DNA of 64,000 nt, taken from positions 3,100,001 to 3,164,000 of the forward strand of contig JAECYW010000008.1 in the NCBI GenBank assembly GCA_023014335.1. The letters are read 5' to 3'. The notes beneath the pieces are model-generated. The model was not told where the DNA came from. It saw only the letters and a program-made list of their open reading frames with translations, and did not search any database. The stretch's first letter is position 1, and each line of letters starts with the position of its first letter. Positions 1 to 12,365 of this stretch are shown here, piece by piece. The DNA is from Galerina marginata. Lineage: Eukaryota; Basidiomycota; Agaricomycetes; Agaricales; Galerinaceae. A program made the translations under genes and the position numbers.

Positions 1-2353
1 TCCCGGAACAAGCAGCCGCCAGATTGGTATTGGTCCGATTGTGGAACTCCGTCTTTCACCAATCTCGTACTCAGCACCTAAACAGTCGGCACTATACGGG
101 CTCACATTCTAATTTCCTTCAAGTCTGGAAGCTCTGGAAGCCCAAGCGATTTGTATTTCCCATCCATCTCGCGTCCTAGGATTAGCAAGCCACCCGAAGA
201 CTCGGAACTCAAAACAGGTCACCCGTGCTGCACATGAAAATTTGAAGTGACTCCCGATCATGCAGAGCGCGCGTTGTGTCTAGTGTTGATCAATGTTCTG
301 CGAACACGTCAAGAGGTTAGTCTAAGTCTCCCAGACCTAGCAACAGATAACCTTTGGTCAGCAATCTTAAGGTGTTCGTGCTTCCAAAGTTGGGATTTTA
401 GCACTGAGGCATTGGGGAGCGCCGCACGGCACCTAGTACAAATGTAGATGCTGGGAACTTGGGCTCCATAGTCTCTGCTATCCGTGGCTTCTGGTTGGTT
501 ATGAATGACGTTGACCTGCGATTGATGGAAAGGTAAAACAAAGGCGCCTAGTTACAGGGAGGCCATGAGTTTCCAATCCCTGAAGCAAAACGAACAAGAG
601 CATTGACTTCCTCTCAGAGACTTGGACACTAGTGTCGTTGGCTAGTATTCAAATACCAGAAGATAACCATTTTATGAGCCGTACACTCCCTAGGAAGCCC
701 GAGAGACGTTATAAATCCAGCATAGACAAATAGGTAGAATAGACTTGACGCCTCAGGGCGATGATCAAGTTGTCGGACAGCGTGGATGTCAACTGTAAGG
801 GCGTGTGATTATCCCTTATACTGGTCCGGCAGCCTCGGGCCGAAGAGAGTTTCCGGATTGGCACGCCTACTCCCTCGCACGGTTTATTTTTGCTTTGACC
901 AGCATGGTCTATGTATCCGCAATGCCGTTGGTCTGAGCTTCCGACATCACCCAACTGAGTCTTCATTCCTGCTTCCTACTGTCAATTGGTCGTCTCAACT
1001 TGCGATTCTCCATTCCTCTCACTGCCTGCCAGCTGGCAACGGCCATCGTTGATTCCTTTTTTCGCAAAAATTCTACTCGACGTAGAAGCTCCAACGTATG
1101 CCCATATTCATCAAGGTATTCCGGCTAACTCACTTGGATCATTTTTTAAGTAGTTCCCTGCGTCCGGATAAATAGTCCCTCCCTCGAAGCACGACCTTTT
1201 CTTTGGGACCCGATTCGCTGGATTCTCTCAAGATGCTGGAAAAGTACAGACAGAGGCTCGAGAGCCGACCTTATCCTGACCATCGTGATTACTCTTGTGA
1301 ACGGTAATATGGGTTTCAAAACGGTCAGATGCTGTCCCATTTCTCCCCCCTTGCGCATGCCGAGTTAAAGACTGACCTATCGCTATTCGGGCACAGCTTC
1401 CTCAGCACCATCGACTAACAATTTCGTTTTGACAAGCCATGAAAGCTCTCACATCTCATGGAAACTGAATTCAGTCCCAACATTGAACGCATGCCTTGTG
1501 GGCTTCACTTGTCTTCTTATGGATTACCCCTCGGCTTCGCAGGAGCTCAAAGTCTTGTTCTTCAGCTTCAAGATCGTTTGCTTCCACATTCCAGTACTCC
1601 ACACTCGGCTTGTAGTGCCAGCCGACTGTGCATGCCTTGCTTCTGGCAGAAATTTGGGGAGGAGTAGTCTAATAATCTAACGACGAAACAGCGAGTAAGA
1701 AGAATTCCTGTTGCGCGAACTTTAAGTAAGTACCTCCCTTCTCGCATAAATATCCCGGGTTGACTCGAACTGCAGCCTGGTCCTTAGGATTAAGCTTCAC
1801 TCGAGCAGAGATACAAGCATTTCTGTATTGTTACTATGAGACCCTGAAAACTTGACTCACGATGAGCATATGTATCCGGACTCATTGAGAATTTCAGCCC
1901 AGCCACAGTCCACGGGATTATACCACGAAGCGGATATTGTCATTTACATCTCCTACATTAACGATTTTGTGATCGCTGGGGATGTTAGCATTACGCATTT
2001 TCCATGCCAACTTGCCGACCGAACTTCTCTTGCGCGATCCAAGTTCTTTGTTGGTTCTCCGGTGCGTCTCATTCCCTTCATTTCTCTCCGGCCTTTTCCG
2101 TTATTTTTTAAGGCTTTTAGACACGAAATGCACCAGGTATCAAAGAGAATAAGTTTGGATTCTTCGTGAAGAAAAAAAAGGCTGTTCTAACTTCCGACCC
2201 CGGACCGGTTGCCTATCAATAATAACGGGCCGCGACTTGCGACTGGACGATTTTGTTATCGATCTCAATCACACATTTCTCAGCAGCTGCGGACATAGAA
2301 GTCTAGGTACAGAAGGGTAGAGAACTATCTCAGGAATTCCAGCTATCCCCGCC
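1..2353. other. Intergenic, no supported gene
   Basis: No reading frame here shows family motifs or a convincing exon chain. The open frames are short (under about 105 codons), are broken in all frames and lack the GT...AG intron pattern seen in neighbouring genes. The last few hundred bases are presumably the promoter of the amidase that starts at 2354, but no clear TATA box is visible. Confidence 0.5.
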
Positions 2354-4445
2354 ATGACCTCTTCCAATGTCCAAGACCTCCCTGATCTATACGAAGCGAC
2401 GATTGCAGAACTCCAAGGAGGCTTGGATGCAGGAACCTTTACCAGCGTTGACCTTGTGAAGGTAGTTATTTCGACGGCAACGACAATCCGATGAGATGCA
2501 TTCTACGGTCTAACTTTAGACTTGCTTTAGGCATACTTTGCTCGGATTGCCGAAGTGAACAGGGAAGGACCCTGCTTACGTGCAGTACTGGAAACCAACC
2601 CGAGTGCTCTAAAGCAAGCAGCCGACTTGGACGAGGAAAGAAAGGCGAAAGGAATGCGCAGCGCGCTACATGGGATTCCTCTCCTTATCAAGGACAATAT
2701 CGCTACGATGCACGAAGAAGGTTCTTGTCTATTTTTGCATATACCAAACTACGCCGCTAAATCTATCTCGCCGTCAGGAATGAATACGACAGCAGGTACT
2801 TTCCCTCTTCCGGACCGACTTTCATAACAAGCTCATATATCTTTACATAGGGAGTTACGCTCTCTTAAACTCCGTGGTTCCTAGAGATGCCACCGTGACG
2901 GCTAAGCTCAGAGATGCTGGTGCGGTAAGCATTTTGGAAATTTTGGATAGTAGACGTCGTCTTATATTGTGCTTCGATTGTCAAAAGATCTTCATAGGAA
3001 AAGCCCAGCTATCTGAATGGGCTAACTTTCGCGGAACTGTCCCAAGTGGTTTCTCTGGTCGTGGTGGCCAAGCAACAAACCCGTATTACCCCAAGGCTGA
3101 CGCGTCTGGATCTAGCACAGGAAGCGGGATCGGAACGGCTATCGGGCTTGCGGCAGGTTTGAACACATAAGAAACGTCGATAATTTATCTTCGCTCATTA
3201 TTTATACCAGGATCGCTCGGCAGCGAGACCGACGGCAGCATTACATCCCCGAGCAGTCACTGCAATATCGTAGGAATAAAGCCAACAGTCGGACTGACAT
3301 CCCGAGCCGGAGGTGACTTACATTCTGAAAGCAAAACTTTCTTTCTTATCATTTGCGCAGTTATCCCGATTTCAAGTCACCAGGACACTGTTGGGCCCAT
3401 GTGTAGAACCGTGGCCGACGCCGCAGTCGTTCTCAACTACATTGTTGGACCTGATCCCCTCGACGAAATTACGCTCTCACAACCAAAGGAAATACCCGAT
3501 TATACAAAGGCCCTGGATGTGAACGCTTTGAAGGGTGTTCGAGTTGGCGTGCCTCGACTATTTCAAGGTGATGATGAAGATATTATTACTGACTTCAATG
3601 CTGCTCTTGATACAATGAAGGAATTGGGCGCCGAGATCGTTGACCCCGCCGACTTCCCCAATGCAGCCGAACTCTTCGCCAATAAGGGCGAAGACCTCGT
3701 CCTTCGGGCCGATCTAAAGGTAAGAATACATTGGATTCATTTCGTTCATTAGTCGTCTTAAACTCGCTCGAGGTCGACCTGCAGAAATATTTGGAAGGAC
3801 TCGTAGAAGTTCCCAGTGGTGTACGAACGCTTGCAGATGTCATCGCTTTCAACGAAAAAAATGCCGACAAGGAACTTATAGAACCGTACTGGACTTCTCA
3901 ACAAAGGTACAAATTTTTATCCATCGTCTCACATCAGGTGTCTTTTCATCACGTTCTTGCAGAATGATAGAGGCGCAGGCCACACCAATGGACGATGCAT
4001 ACTTCAAGGCACTAGCAGCGAATGAACGCATGGGTCGCGAAGAGGGAATCGACGCTACACTAAAAAAATTCAATCTGGATGTGCTCGTTCTACCTGCATC
4101 CGGAAGAGCCGGCAAGACTGGCCCCGCTGCCGTCGCGGGCTATCCAATTGTCTGTGGTGAGTCTATCTGAAATAACGATCTATCATGAAGCGTATCTCAT
4201 ATCCCTCCCAAGTTCCTCTAGGATTTCATCCTGAGTCAATGACCGTTCCGCCTGCCGAGCCAATTATCAAAAATAAAGCACCTGGTTTACCACACGGCCT
4301 CTCTTTCATTGGGACAGCATTCTCAGAGTTTAAGTTGATAAGCTACGCTTATGCTTATGAACAGAAATCCCAAACTCGGCTCAAGCGCCTGGCTTATGCG
4401 GAAGCTATTCCCAAAACTCAGTTGAAAGATGTGATGATGGTTTGA
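2354..4445 (+). CDS. Amidase (amidase signature family), multi-exon
   Basis: This is an amidase-signature hydrolase, a family that releases ammonia from amides. The substrate cannot be told. The first exon (2354-2461) encodes about 36 residues starting MTSSNVQDLPDLYEATIAEL. The catalytic lysine lies in LLIKDNIA (about residue 90). The cis-serine is in the glycine/serine stretch GSSTGSGIG (near 3110), and the nucleophile serine is in GSETDGSI across the intron that ends near 3211. This gives a complete Ser-cisSer-Lys triad. Roughly ten exons are joined by short introns, and the end at 4445 follows an exon rich in PPAEPIIKNKAPGLPHG, typical of fungal members. The intron near 2925-2997 is ambiguous: a GTAAGC donor is out of frame, a donor at 2950 keeps the frame, and straight read-through is also open. 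No signal peptide is seen, so it is probably intracellular. Confidence 0.9.
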
Positions 4446-5035
4446 GCTCGGGTGTTGGGCATCCCTGAGTTTATTTATTGTAAATGCAGAAATTGGAAGT
4501 CAAGCTAAAAGTCGAGACTTTGTATGATACTTACCATGCACCGAACGGATTTAAAATGGCAGAGTTTACAGGTCCGGAAATATCTCGGGAACTGAGAATA
4601 AATTCCACATCAGCCGGCACGACGGCAGTCACAAATTTCGTCCGTCACGGGCCCACACCTCCAACGCCAACATCGCCCACAAATCACCCAATCCCCTTCC
4701 CGACTATGAATTAATGCAAAATTAATGGCGGGTTCACCGCTGTACTCGTTTACAAAGGCGCCCTTATGGACACGCGCGACTTCGCATCCAAAGAGCCCTT
4801 CGGACATGTTTCTTTGACTAAGAAAACCGAAAGCCGACAATCATCCATCAACAATTTTCCGACGAGAAATTCGACCTCAATGACGACAATCTTTGGGACC
4901 AGAGTTGTACTGAGCTGAAAGCTCAGGTATCATTGAAATATAAAGTCGTAGTACGTAAGTCTATATTATACTTGCAGTTTGGCTGCAGCCCTAAAACCGC
5001 TTCCAAGTTCCAACCGCAGGATTTCCTCCATCTTG
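4446..5035 (+). other. Gap with coding-like fragment before the FAD oxidase
   Basis: This stretch holds open frames with coding-like composition but no complete gene. One chain reads DLNDDNLWDQSCTELKAQ near 4870-4925, then a GTATCA...TTGCAG intron, then FGCSPKTASKFQPQDFLHLD and GFHPQAVFNCTTGA with a stop at 5080-5082. That overlaps the predicted start of the next gene in another frame. It could be the 3' end of a decayed secreted enzyme. The DGFHP string resembles block V of SGNH hydrolases, but no upstream catalytic blocks are found, so no function is assigned. Confidence 0.25.
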
Positions 5036-6956
5036 ATGGTTTTCATCCACAGGCCGTGTTCAATTGTACTACAGGTGCTTAGTGCATACACGACCATACT
5101 TTCAGTGGCATGTGCAAGCCTTATTTCCGACCTCAGAAGCCAGAACATCACAGTTCTTGCCCCAGGAGATTCTGGATACGCAAACGCAAGCGCGCCAGGT
5201 ATGACTTTCTCTTCATATAGAGGTATTGATCCATAATGTCAATTCCAAGTCAATCTTCGGTTTGCGTTCCAGCCCGCAGCAATAACCTTTCCATATACAC
5301 CACTCGATGTTTCAAAGATTCTCAAAATTACATCGTCCTATAATCACCAGGCCGTAGCACGCAGTGGAGGGCACAGCTATATCGCCAACGGCCTCGGCGG
5401 CAAAAGTGGCACTGTGGTGATCGACATGAGGAATTTCAACACCGTTACCATCGATCAGGCGACCAATATAGCTGTGATTGGGACAGGGAATCGACTAGGC
5501 GAGGTGGCACTGGCGTTGAATGATAAAGGGAGGGCTATACCGCATGGGGTTTGTCCATATGTTGGGATTGGAGGCCATTCAGGTGTGCACATGAAGAAAT
5601 TTAGCATCTGGGTCTCGATGCTGACCTCCACTCCTAGGTCACGGTGGGTTTGGATTCACCGCACGGAAGTGGGGCCTATTGCTCGACAACATTCGCGCTA
5701 TAGAAGTGGTCCTCGCAAACAGCAAGGTCATCACCGCTTCAAATTCAAACTATCCCGATCTTTTTTGGGTATGTCTACGACCTAATTGATCCGACCTGTT
5801 CTCTGACCGTACCCTACAGGCCTTACGCGGAGCCTCCAGCTCATTCGGTATTGTCACCGCTATCCATGTTGATACTTTCGCAGCGCCTCCATCGACTACT
5901 GTATTTCAATATGCATGGGACCTAGACCCCTCGTCCGCCGCATCTGCCACCGCCGCTTTCCAGTCCTTCGTTCAAAGCCCCTTCTTGCCCCAAGAATTTG
6001 GTGCTGAGATCGTCCTTGCGCCAGGATCTTCCCCAGGGCGCCTCTCTTTTGGCATCCATGGGGGGTGGTATGCTCCTGCGGACGAATTCTCTGCCGTCAT
6101 TGCTCCACTACTTTCAAATTTGCCTCCATCAGTCTCCGCCAACCTGACGGTTGGGACGTACATCGATAGCGTCGAGTTCCTAGGTGGCTTGGGAACTTTA
6201 AATACGACAGCTCCAGATATGCAAGCTGCGTTCTATGCCAAGTCGTTAATGACACCTGAAGCTACGCCTATGTCCAACGCGTCATTAAACGCTCTCGCGA
6301 ACTACTTGGCTACTCAGGGATTCATGACCAGCAACGTGGGTCTTCATTTTTCGGTATTCCCTGTTACTTATTTCTTACTTCTCTTTCTATCGTGATAGTT
6401 CTGGTTCATAGAAATCGAGCTCTACGGAGGAGTCAATTCGGCTATCAATAAAGTTCCGCTCGATGCTACGGCCTTTGCGCATCGTAGCTCGATGTTCACG
6501 ATCCAATTTTTTACAATTGCGCTCAATGTTTCGTTCCCTGCTGAAGGGTTCACCCTACTTGATGGTTCGCCCTCTTTCTTAGCCGCTGAGACAAGAGCTG
6601 AAATGTCAACGTTTCCGTTGGCGGTAAAGGAATGGTTGATGCGATTGTATCTAACAACCCTGCGGACTGGGACTACGGGTACGTCTCTAACGATCGCCGT
6701 GAATAACGACCTTTTCCACATTTCAAATTATCCAGGGCATACATGAACTACATAGACGACAGGCTGGATAACTGTGAGCTATATCCCGTGCTGTCGTTTT
6801 AATCAATAAGCAACCTATCTTCTACCTCTTTCAGGGCAGAGGCTCTACTTCGGGCCACATTACCCCAAGCTCAAAGAATTGAAAGCCTTGAATGACCCCC
6901 GAAACACATTTCGATTCCCTCTATCCATCGAGGAGGAAATACATAAATGGCGGTAG
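5036..6956 (+). CDS. Secreted FAD-linked oxidase, berberine-bridge type
   Basis: Predicted extracellular flavoprotein oxidase of the FAD_binding_4 plus BBE family, which oxidises sugars, alcohols or secondary metabolites using oxygen. With the start at 5036, the first about 27 residues form a plausible signal peptide ending LSVACA before SLISDLRSQ. The flavin domain contains RSGGHSYIANG, whose His is the usual 8-alpha-histidyl attachment site. It also contains HGVCPYVGIGGHSG, followed across an intron by HGGFGF; its Cys is the usual second covalent site. The C-terminal BBE motif reads AYMNYIDDRLDNW, then LYFGPHYPKLKELKALNDP. About eight exons end at the TAG at 6954-6956. The start is the least certain part, because another open frame overlaps it and a short upstream exon is possible. 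The amidase upstream lies on the same strand, but nothing shows a shared pathway. Confidence 0.85.
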
Positions 6957-7291
6957 GTGGGTTTATCCATTGGAAGTTGGGACTCTTGAAGTTATGCTCG
7001 GATCTAATATGGTGAACGAAGGTAATAAACTATCCGCGGACAACCTGTCGGAGCCAGAGTTGATTAATTGTACGATAGTGGCTGCAGGTTTCATAGGTAG
7101 TTAAGACGTCCCAAATACAACTATGGGCATTCCATCTATGATTCGATCGAACAACCATAATGAGTATAGATGGTTACACTGGGTGCAAGGAAATATATTC
7201 CAGCGGGAATATAGTTGGGATGCATGCTAAGAAATGGAACCTCAGATCCTGAAGGAAAGCCGACGTTGCAACGAAAGATGATAAGTTCACA
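6957..7291. other. Short intergenic between convergent genes
   Basis: Lies between the + strand FAD oxidase and a - strand hypothetical gene. It has mixed short frames and no recognisable motif. It probably holds the two 3' ends. Confidence 0.4.
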
Positions 7292-7870
7292 TCACGTCCA
7301 GGAAAGTGTTCCCCAAGGACTCGGACTAGATTTGGCAACAATGCGTTCCAAGTACCTCGGTGGGGCATGCCTTGGAAGTGCATCGGGAAGAATAGAAATA
7401 TGGATCGTTTCTGGAGGCATATTTGGACCCCTCACACATGGGACCCATGCGCTCTCAGAAATTCTTATACGGCGTGAATTATTCCCGACTTCCGTGAAGA
7501 ATGCGATGCGGTCAAATGTGAATTCGCTGAGTTCCTGAAATTCTCTCTGGGCAGTTTCGACAGCCTCCTAGAGGTAGAAAGTTCATTCAATTTCGAGGGA
7601 AGAGCCTAATGTGCGTACCTGATAGCTGGCTGGGGGTTTAATGTAGACAAGTGAGCTTTCGTACTGAAAGACCACTACACCCTGCAAAGGCGAGTGCGAA
7701 TAGCTAACGGAGTTACGAGCTCTCGTGGATGCCAACGGCGAGATAGCGGGGTAGAGAAGTCGGAACAGGAAAGCAATAGCGAAGATGGCGGGATAGACCG
7801 TGCTGTATACTATGAACAATAAGATTTTTGGTGTTGGTGGTGTGTTAGCTGCTCGGTAGATGGCATCCAT
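7292..7870 (-). CDS. Hypothetical membrane-anchored protein
   Basis: I do not recognise this family. Starting at the ATG at 7870, the first exon encodes a hydrophobic N-terminus (PKILLFIVYSTVYPAIFAIA and onward) that would be a signal anchor or one membrane helix. A stretch including VVVFQYESSLVYIKPPASYQ follows. A GTACGC...CTCTAG intron near 7570-7620 joins in frame to EAVETAQREFQELSEFTFDR and then NMPPETIHISILPDALPRHA, closing at a TGA at 7292-7294. The total is about 175 residues. The exon join and the amphipathic composition look genuine, but the 3' end may be wrong, since frames further left also stay open to about 7174. It is convergent with the FAD oxidase. Confidence 0.4.
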
Positions 7871-8214
7871 GATGTCGACTTGTTGTGGGAGGTTTGGAGA
7901 GTCGATTTATGGCCAATTTGGCGTAAGACAATTTAGGAGGTCTACATAATAAGATTGCATCTGAAACGCTATTCTAGTAGCCCACGAATGCACTCCCACT
8001 AATCTCAGACAGCCATTGGAAAGGAGGTTGTATCACGCAAGAGTCCGCAGGACCCCTCTGTGAACTTCATGAGTTATATCACTAGTTCACTTGTCAATCT
8101 ATCGATACAGCAAATTGTCGGATTTCCATGTTGAATGACAAGCTGAATCCACTTGAAAGCTGTCGTTCTCTTACTATATTATCCTGTTAGGGGGTTAGGG
8201 AATCTAGAATAGAC

Positions 8215-8420
8215 ACATCAGGCCTACCAAGCGTCCGAAGCCCTCGAAGCTCGGGAAGCGCATCGAGCAGTGCCACTGTCCCATTTTACGTCGCACGGAA
8301 GGGTAAGAGTGTAAGCTTGTGGACCGTAGGTGTCTAAAGACAGGCTGTGCTAGTGATGTCGATGCTGTTTAATCTAATAGAGCCTCGGGTAGCTCGGGCA
8401 AGATGTCACTGCTACATTGA
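8215..8420 (+). repeat. Dispersed repeat family, copy 1
   Basis: Shares ordered blocks with 55025-55260: ATCAGGCCTACC, then AAGCTCGGGAAGCGC, TCGAGCAGTGC, GTCGCAC, TAATCTAAT and an AGCTCGG block. Spacing is similar, with small indels. A more diverged inverted copy lies near 31080-31215. It has no coding capacity and looks like a small non-autonomous element. Confidence 0.6.
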
Positions 8421-8949
8421 GGGCGAAACTAGACGGCAGAATTAATGGAAACGGCAGCGGTGGGGGATTAAGAATAACAATTATTTCGCGCCTGTGATAT
8501 ACTGTGAGGGGTCCCCTCTGTCTACGCCCGAAAACCCCAATATTACGTCCGGTATCAAACCGCATGGTTCGTAAATTCGGCTCACATTCGATAGGTGTGG
8601 GCCAACTAAGACTTAACTGAGTTTGAAATTGATATAGTTCACGTGGAGGTGCAGTCACATGACCATCTCTCTGCGTCAATTCTGTCGTGTTGGAGCATTC
8701 CTGAATGCAAGACACGAGTATTCACAAATTCTAATCACCCAAATGAATCATAATTTAGTTAAATGCTGTCTGCCAAAAAATGGGAATTTTTGAAAGAATC
8801 TGTGAGCCACCAGTAGAGAATTTCTGAGAATTTTGTGCACCTAATTTATCACTTGATATGTCAACAACGGCTCCGATATTTAAGAAGAGAAATTTTCAAG
8901 AGTACTTGGGAGTACTGAGTATGACATCGAGACTTCTTAAAATGAGCAG

Positions 8950-9205
8950 CTGCGCGCGAAGCGCGCCCGGAAAAAAAAGGTTACACCCGTGTTTTGACCA
9001 TTTCACCAGAGACAAGAATTTTTTTAAATCAGAACAAAGGCTTTATATTTAATTTTAAAAGCAGGGAAACAGAAGTTCACAAGATCCACTTTTTAAGGAA
9101 GCAAAAACATTGATAGAGGCGCGAAGCGCGAGAGAAAAATCGTGCATATTTGATACATTTTACCATGCTGACCAAGTTTATCAGTCTCTGCGCGCGAAGC
9201 GCGCC
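8950..9205. repeat. Three copies of a GCGCGAAGCGCG palindrome
   Basis: The palindromic core GCGCGCGAAGCGCGC occurs at 8952-8966 and 9190-9204. A shorter form, GCGCGAAGCGCG, lies at 9119-9130. The first and third are followed by CCGGAAAAAA or CCGCAAAAAA. These GC islands sit in otherwise AT-rich DNA, so they are likely remnants of a small transposable element or a hairpin-forming repeat. Confidence 0.55.
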
Positions 9206-10105
9206 CGCAAAAAATGTCCTATTTTGTGTCCCGTATTCCCGAGTCCTCGCAAGGGGATTCTCAAATTCTTAGAGATTTAATTTGATGTGGGTGGTCTTAA
9301 TTAATTATTCTCTCTTCCTCTCTTCCTATTTAATTTATTTAATTTTATTTAATATTCGGCCCCACCACACCTATATAATGCGAGCCGTAAATTCTTATTT
9401 CATATATCTTTCCATTTTCGTACGCGTTCACGATGCGCCACATCGTCGATCATTTCTGAAACATTTCCCTCGTTTGATGACCGACTTTTCCCTTCCTACC
9501 ACCCATTTCGAAGGTATTTTCCTCCCATTTCTTCATTCCTCTGCCTAGTTGTTTCTTTTTCACCTTGTTTCATCAAATTTCCATTTCCCCATTTCGATCT
9601 CTACGTAGTCCTTAAATACTGGAACTCATGTAGTAGATCTTTAGTGGAATTCGAGTATTCTTCTCACCCCATCGTTGTTAGCACCTCGCGGCTCGGTTTC
9701 TACGATAGAAACGTCGCCTGGCATCGTTCTGGATCGCTCCCCGTCGTCTCGCTCTCGTCTCTCGCACCGAAAATTGTTTATTATCATTTTATCTACTAAC
9801 TATCACCCACCTTCCTTAGGATCCCCTCGAACCACCACGCAAACGGAGTTTGCGCCCCACTTCGTTTCCACGAAGTATTTCGAACTCACGCACTCTTGTG
9901 CATCTTCAATACGTCCTAGAAAAACGAAAGGAAGGGGAGGAAAAGATCACGCTAAAATTTGTACGATACAATCGAAAATATGGATAGAAAGAAGTAGCGC
10001 TGAATCTATCCGAAATAAAGAATATCAAGGCTTTCAACTCTATGCGAGTCGCCGAGCTGCAAACAGAATGGAATCAGTTAAGATATATTAACAACTGCTG
10101 GCGTT

Positions 10106-12365
10106 TCACGTATCTAATCGGGCCGAATTGCAACTCACCTTAAGCCCAATGACTCTCTCTTCATCCAGAAGTACCCCGTCAAATGTATACCGCTCCTCTG
10201 AGGCACATCCGACATACGGCAAGCCGCCCTCCACGCGTTCGGCAAATACATCTGTCTTGAGCTGCTCCATTTCAGAACTTGTCCAGATGCGATTATGTCC
10301 AAACCTGGACGGCGGGCACCATCGGGTTCGGAATGTCATTGAACTAGGAAGGACGAGTAGAAAACGAAGTAAGTTAAAAAGAAGATGAAACGACAGAAAC
10401 GGCATACTTATCGCTTGAAGTGGATTCCGTCTCCCAATCCTCGTCTTCCTCGTCTGGAGCAAATTGAAAATCATGATCACCTCCAAATATTTGTTGGGTA
10501 AGGGAATTGATGGTGGCGGCGGTAGGTTCTGTCGAAAAGACGATCGTTTCATGATCATGTAGGAGTTGGTGAAAAGATGCTGCGGCGTCGGCTATGACGC
10601 CAGACTGGGGAGGCGCATCACTGTGGTCTTGCGAAGGCGTTTGGGCAGGTGAGAGGTGGCCTACGGGGTCCGAGGCTGCCGTAGCGCTTGATCCACTGGG
10701 AGATCCCGCCTCATTAGGGCTTTCGCCTTGCATCACGGCTTCGCCCTTGTCGACCGCAGGCTCTATGTCGTCATGCTCGTCCATTTCGGCGCTTTGTCCA
10801 TTCCCGTCGATTTCCTTTCCCAAATACTTCTGCATTCTCCTGACATTCGCCTGGTTGAAATCCATGACACAGAGAGGGACGCCCGATCCAACCAAGTCCT
10901 CCTCCATGCGGGCATAACGCTGGCCCGTCGAAGACGTAATCCAATGGTTCGAAACCCCGTCCGATGTGAACCAGCGGGTGATTGGCGGGCCCCAGTCGGC
11001 CCAGATAAGTTTATTATTCCGTTTTTGCTCTTCTTCTTCAATCCCGCTGTTCGCGTATCTGTCAACTATGGAGACGAAAGCGCTCCGATGGACAAGGAAC
11101 GTGAGACGTTGCCTGGGCTGGCGGGTTTCGAAAAGTGCGCCAGCGGCAGCGTCGAGCTCAAATCCGAGGCCTTCGACGTAGATGTCAAATACGCACATGG
11201 CGTCCTCAGCACTAGGAATAAACGCCCGTTCCTGGTCCGAAGCTCGATCCGCACCTACGTCCACATCGACATTTCTAGCCTGACGCTTCTTCCTGGCATA
11301 TGACGCGGCACCAATGGGATTGGGTTCGGCGCGGGATGATATCCCACTTAGTGAGTGGTCAAACTCGAGCCTAGGAAGGCATAATGTCAAACAAGGGGTT
11401 GGAGAAGCAACAGTCGGCGTGGATGGGATGCGATAGATGTCAAGTGTTGCAATGTCTTTGTTTGGGAGCAGAATGACATCTTCAGTGAGGAATAAAATGT
11501 CTGCGTAACGATTCTCGGGAGCCAGAAAACTCTATAAGATAGAGTTTTGGCATTAGAAGGTGAGGAAAGGATTGTAGGGTGGACGTACCGCTTTGAGAAT
11601 GTTCGCTTGCCACTCATATATAAAAACGCGGCCATCAGGTTCGAGCTCGTTGGAGAATGACAGGGTAAGGGCGAGATGGTCGCCCACGACTTCGATACCG
11701 ATAGAAGGTAACTCCGATTCGCAGACCATGACGTGGATGCAGCTCTCTCGAGCCTGAGGATGGGGTTCTCCTGTAGAGAATTGGAGGAATACAAGTTCTA
11801 TTTTGTGCCTCATCGGTTCGTGAATGCTCTCTCGGTGCGGCGTCCTAGATGAGATCTCGTAAACGGACAACAGGGTAAGAAGGCTCGAAACGCACGTGGT
11901 AACGAGCACAAGCAAGTCGTGCTCATAAAGACAAAGACCAATGTCGATAATTTGCTTCTTCGACTCTATCGTTCTCCAGCTCAGCTCGTCTCCCTCCTTT
12001 CTGGGCAATTTAAGGCAATGTAGCACAGTCCGTGTTGAGTTACAAAGGAAATAAACCCCGCCAGTAAGGTCGTACACGCCACAAGGTGTCTCTGATACCG
12101 CGATCGATTTAGAGAAACCGGGGCGAACAAAGGCCCAGGATTTCTCTGCGGCATCCAGCTCCCGAAGTTTCTCTGAAATTGGGAGATTGGATGCCATATT
12201 GTTCTCTGCCTTCGCCGCTGAAAGGGCCGAGGCATACCGTACCACCACAGATCCGCGAACGATGTTGTTGAGATATTTGGTGGTGAGCTTGCATGCGAAT
12301 ATATCCTGTGGGTTTAAGTGGAGGAGAATATATACGATTACCTCCAGCGGTAGGTCGAGAAACAT
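10106..12365 (-). CDS. F-box protein
   Basis: The ATG at 12365 opens with LDLPLEVIVYILLHLNPQDI then FACKLTTKYLNNIV, a standard F-box motif at residues 2-40. F-box proteins recruit substrates to SCF ubiquitin ligases through Skp1. The long remainder (about 700 residues in all) lacks obvious WD40 or leucine-rich repeats. This matches the large lineage-specific F-box family of mushrooms, in which the C-terminal part folds unpredictably. Introns near 11530-11580 and 10345-10410 join in frame. A polar region rich in Asp, Glu and Ser precedes the last exon (EEDEDWETESTSSDK). The 3' end at 10106 assumes the last exon reads through KVSCNSARLDT; an additional small intron there is possible. Confidence 0.8.

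Larger units (their letters stand above)
7871..10105. other. Repeat-bearing intergenic region
   Basis: No supported gene. It contains one copy of a dispersed repeat (about 8215-8420), three short GCGCGAAGCGCG palindromes (8950-9205) and an AT-rich stretch with CTATATAATGCG (near 9371) that looks like a core promoter. An open frame at 9675-10091 has no recognisable domain. I considered an LTR remnant at 9230-9700 but found no matching second LTR or polyprotein. Confidence 0.4.

Noticed and set aside
9230..9700. Possible LTR with TATA box (CTATATAATG)
   Set aside because: No second LTR, primer-binding site or polyprotein frame was found within the window.
10374..11390. Plus-strand frames (10728-11303 and others) opposite the F-box gene
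   Set aside because: They mirror the coding strand of the F-box gene and have no start, motif or splice pattern of their own.
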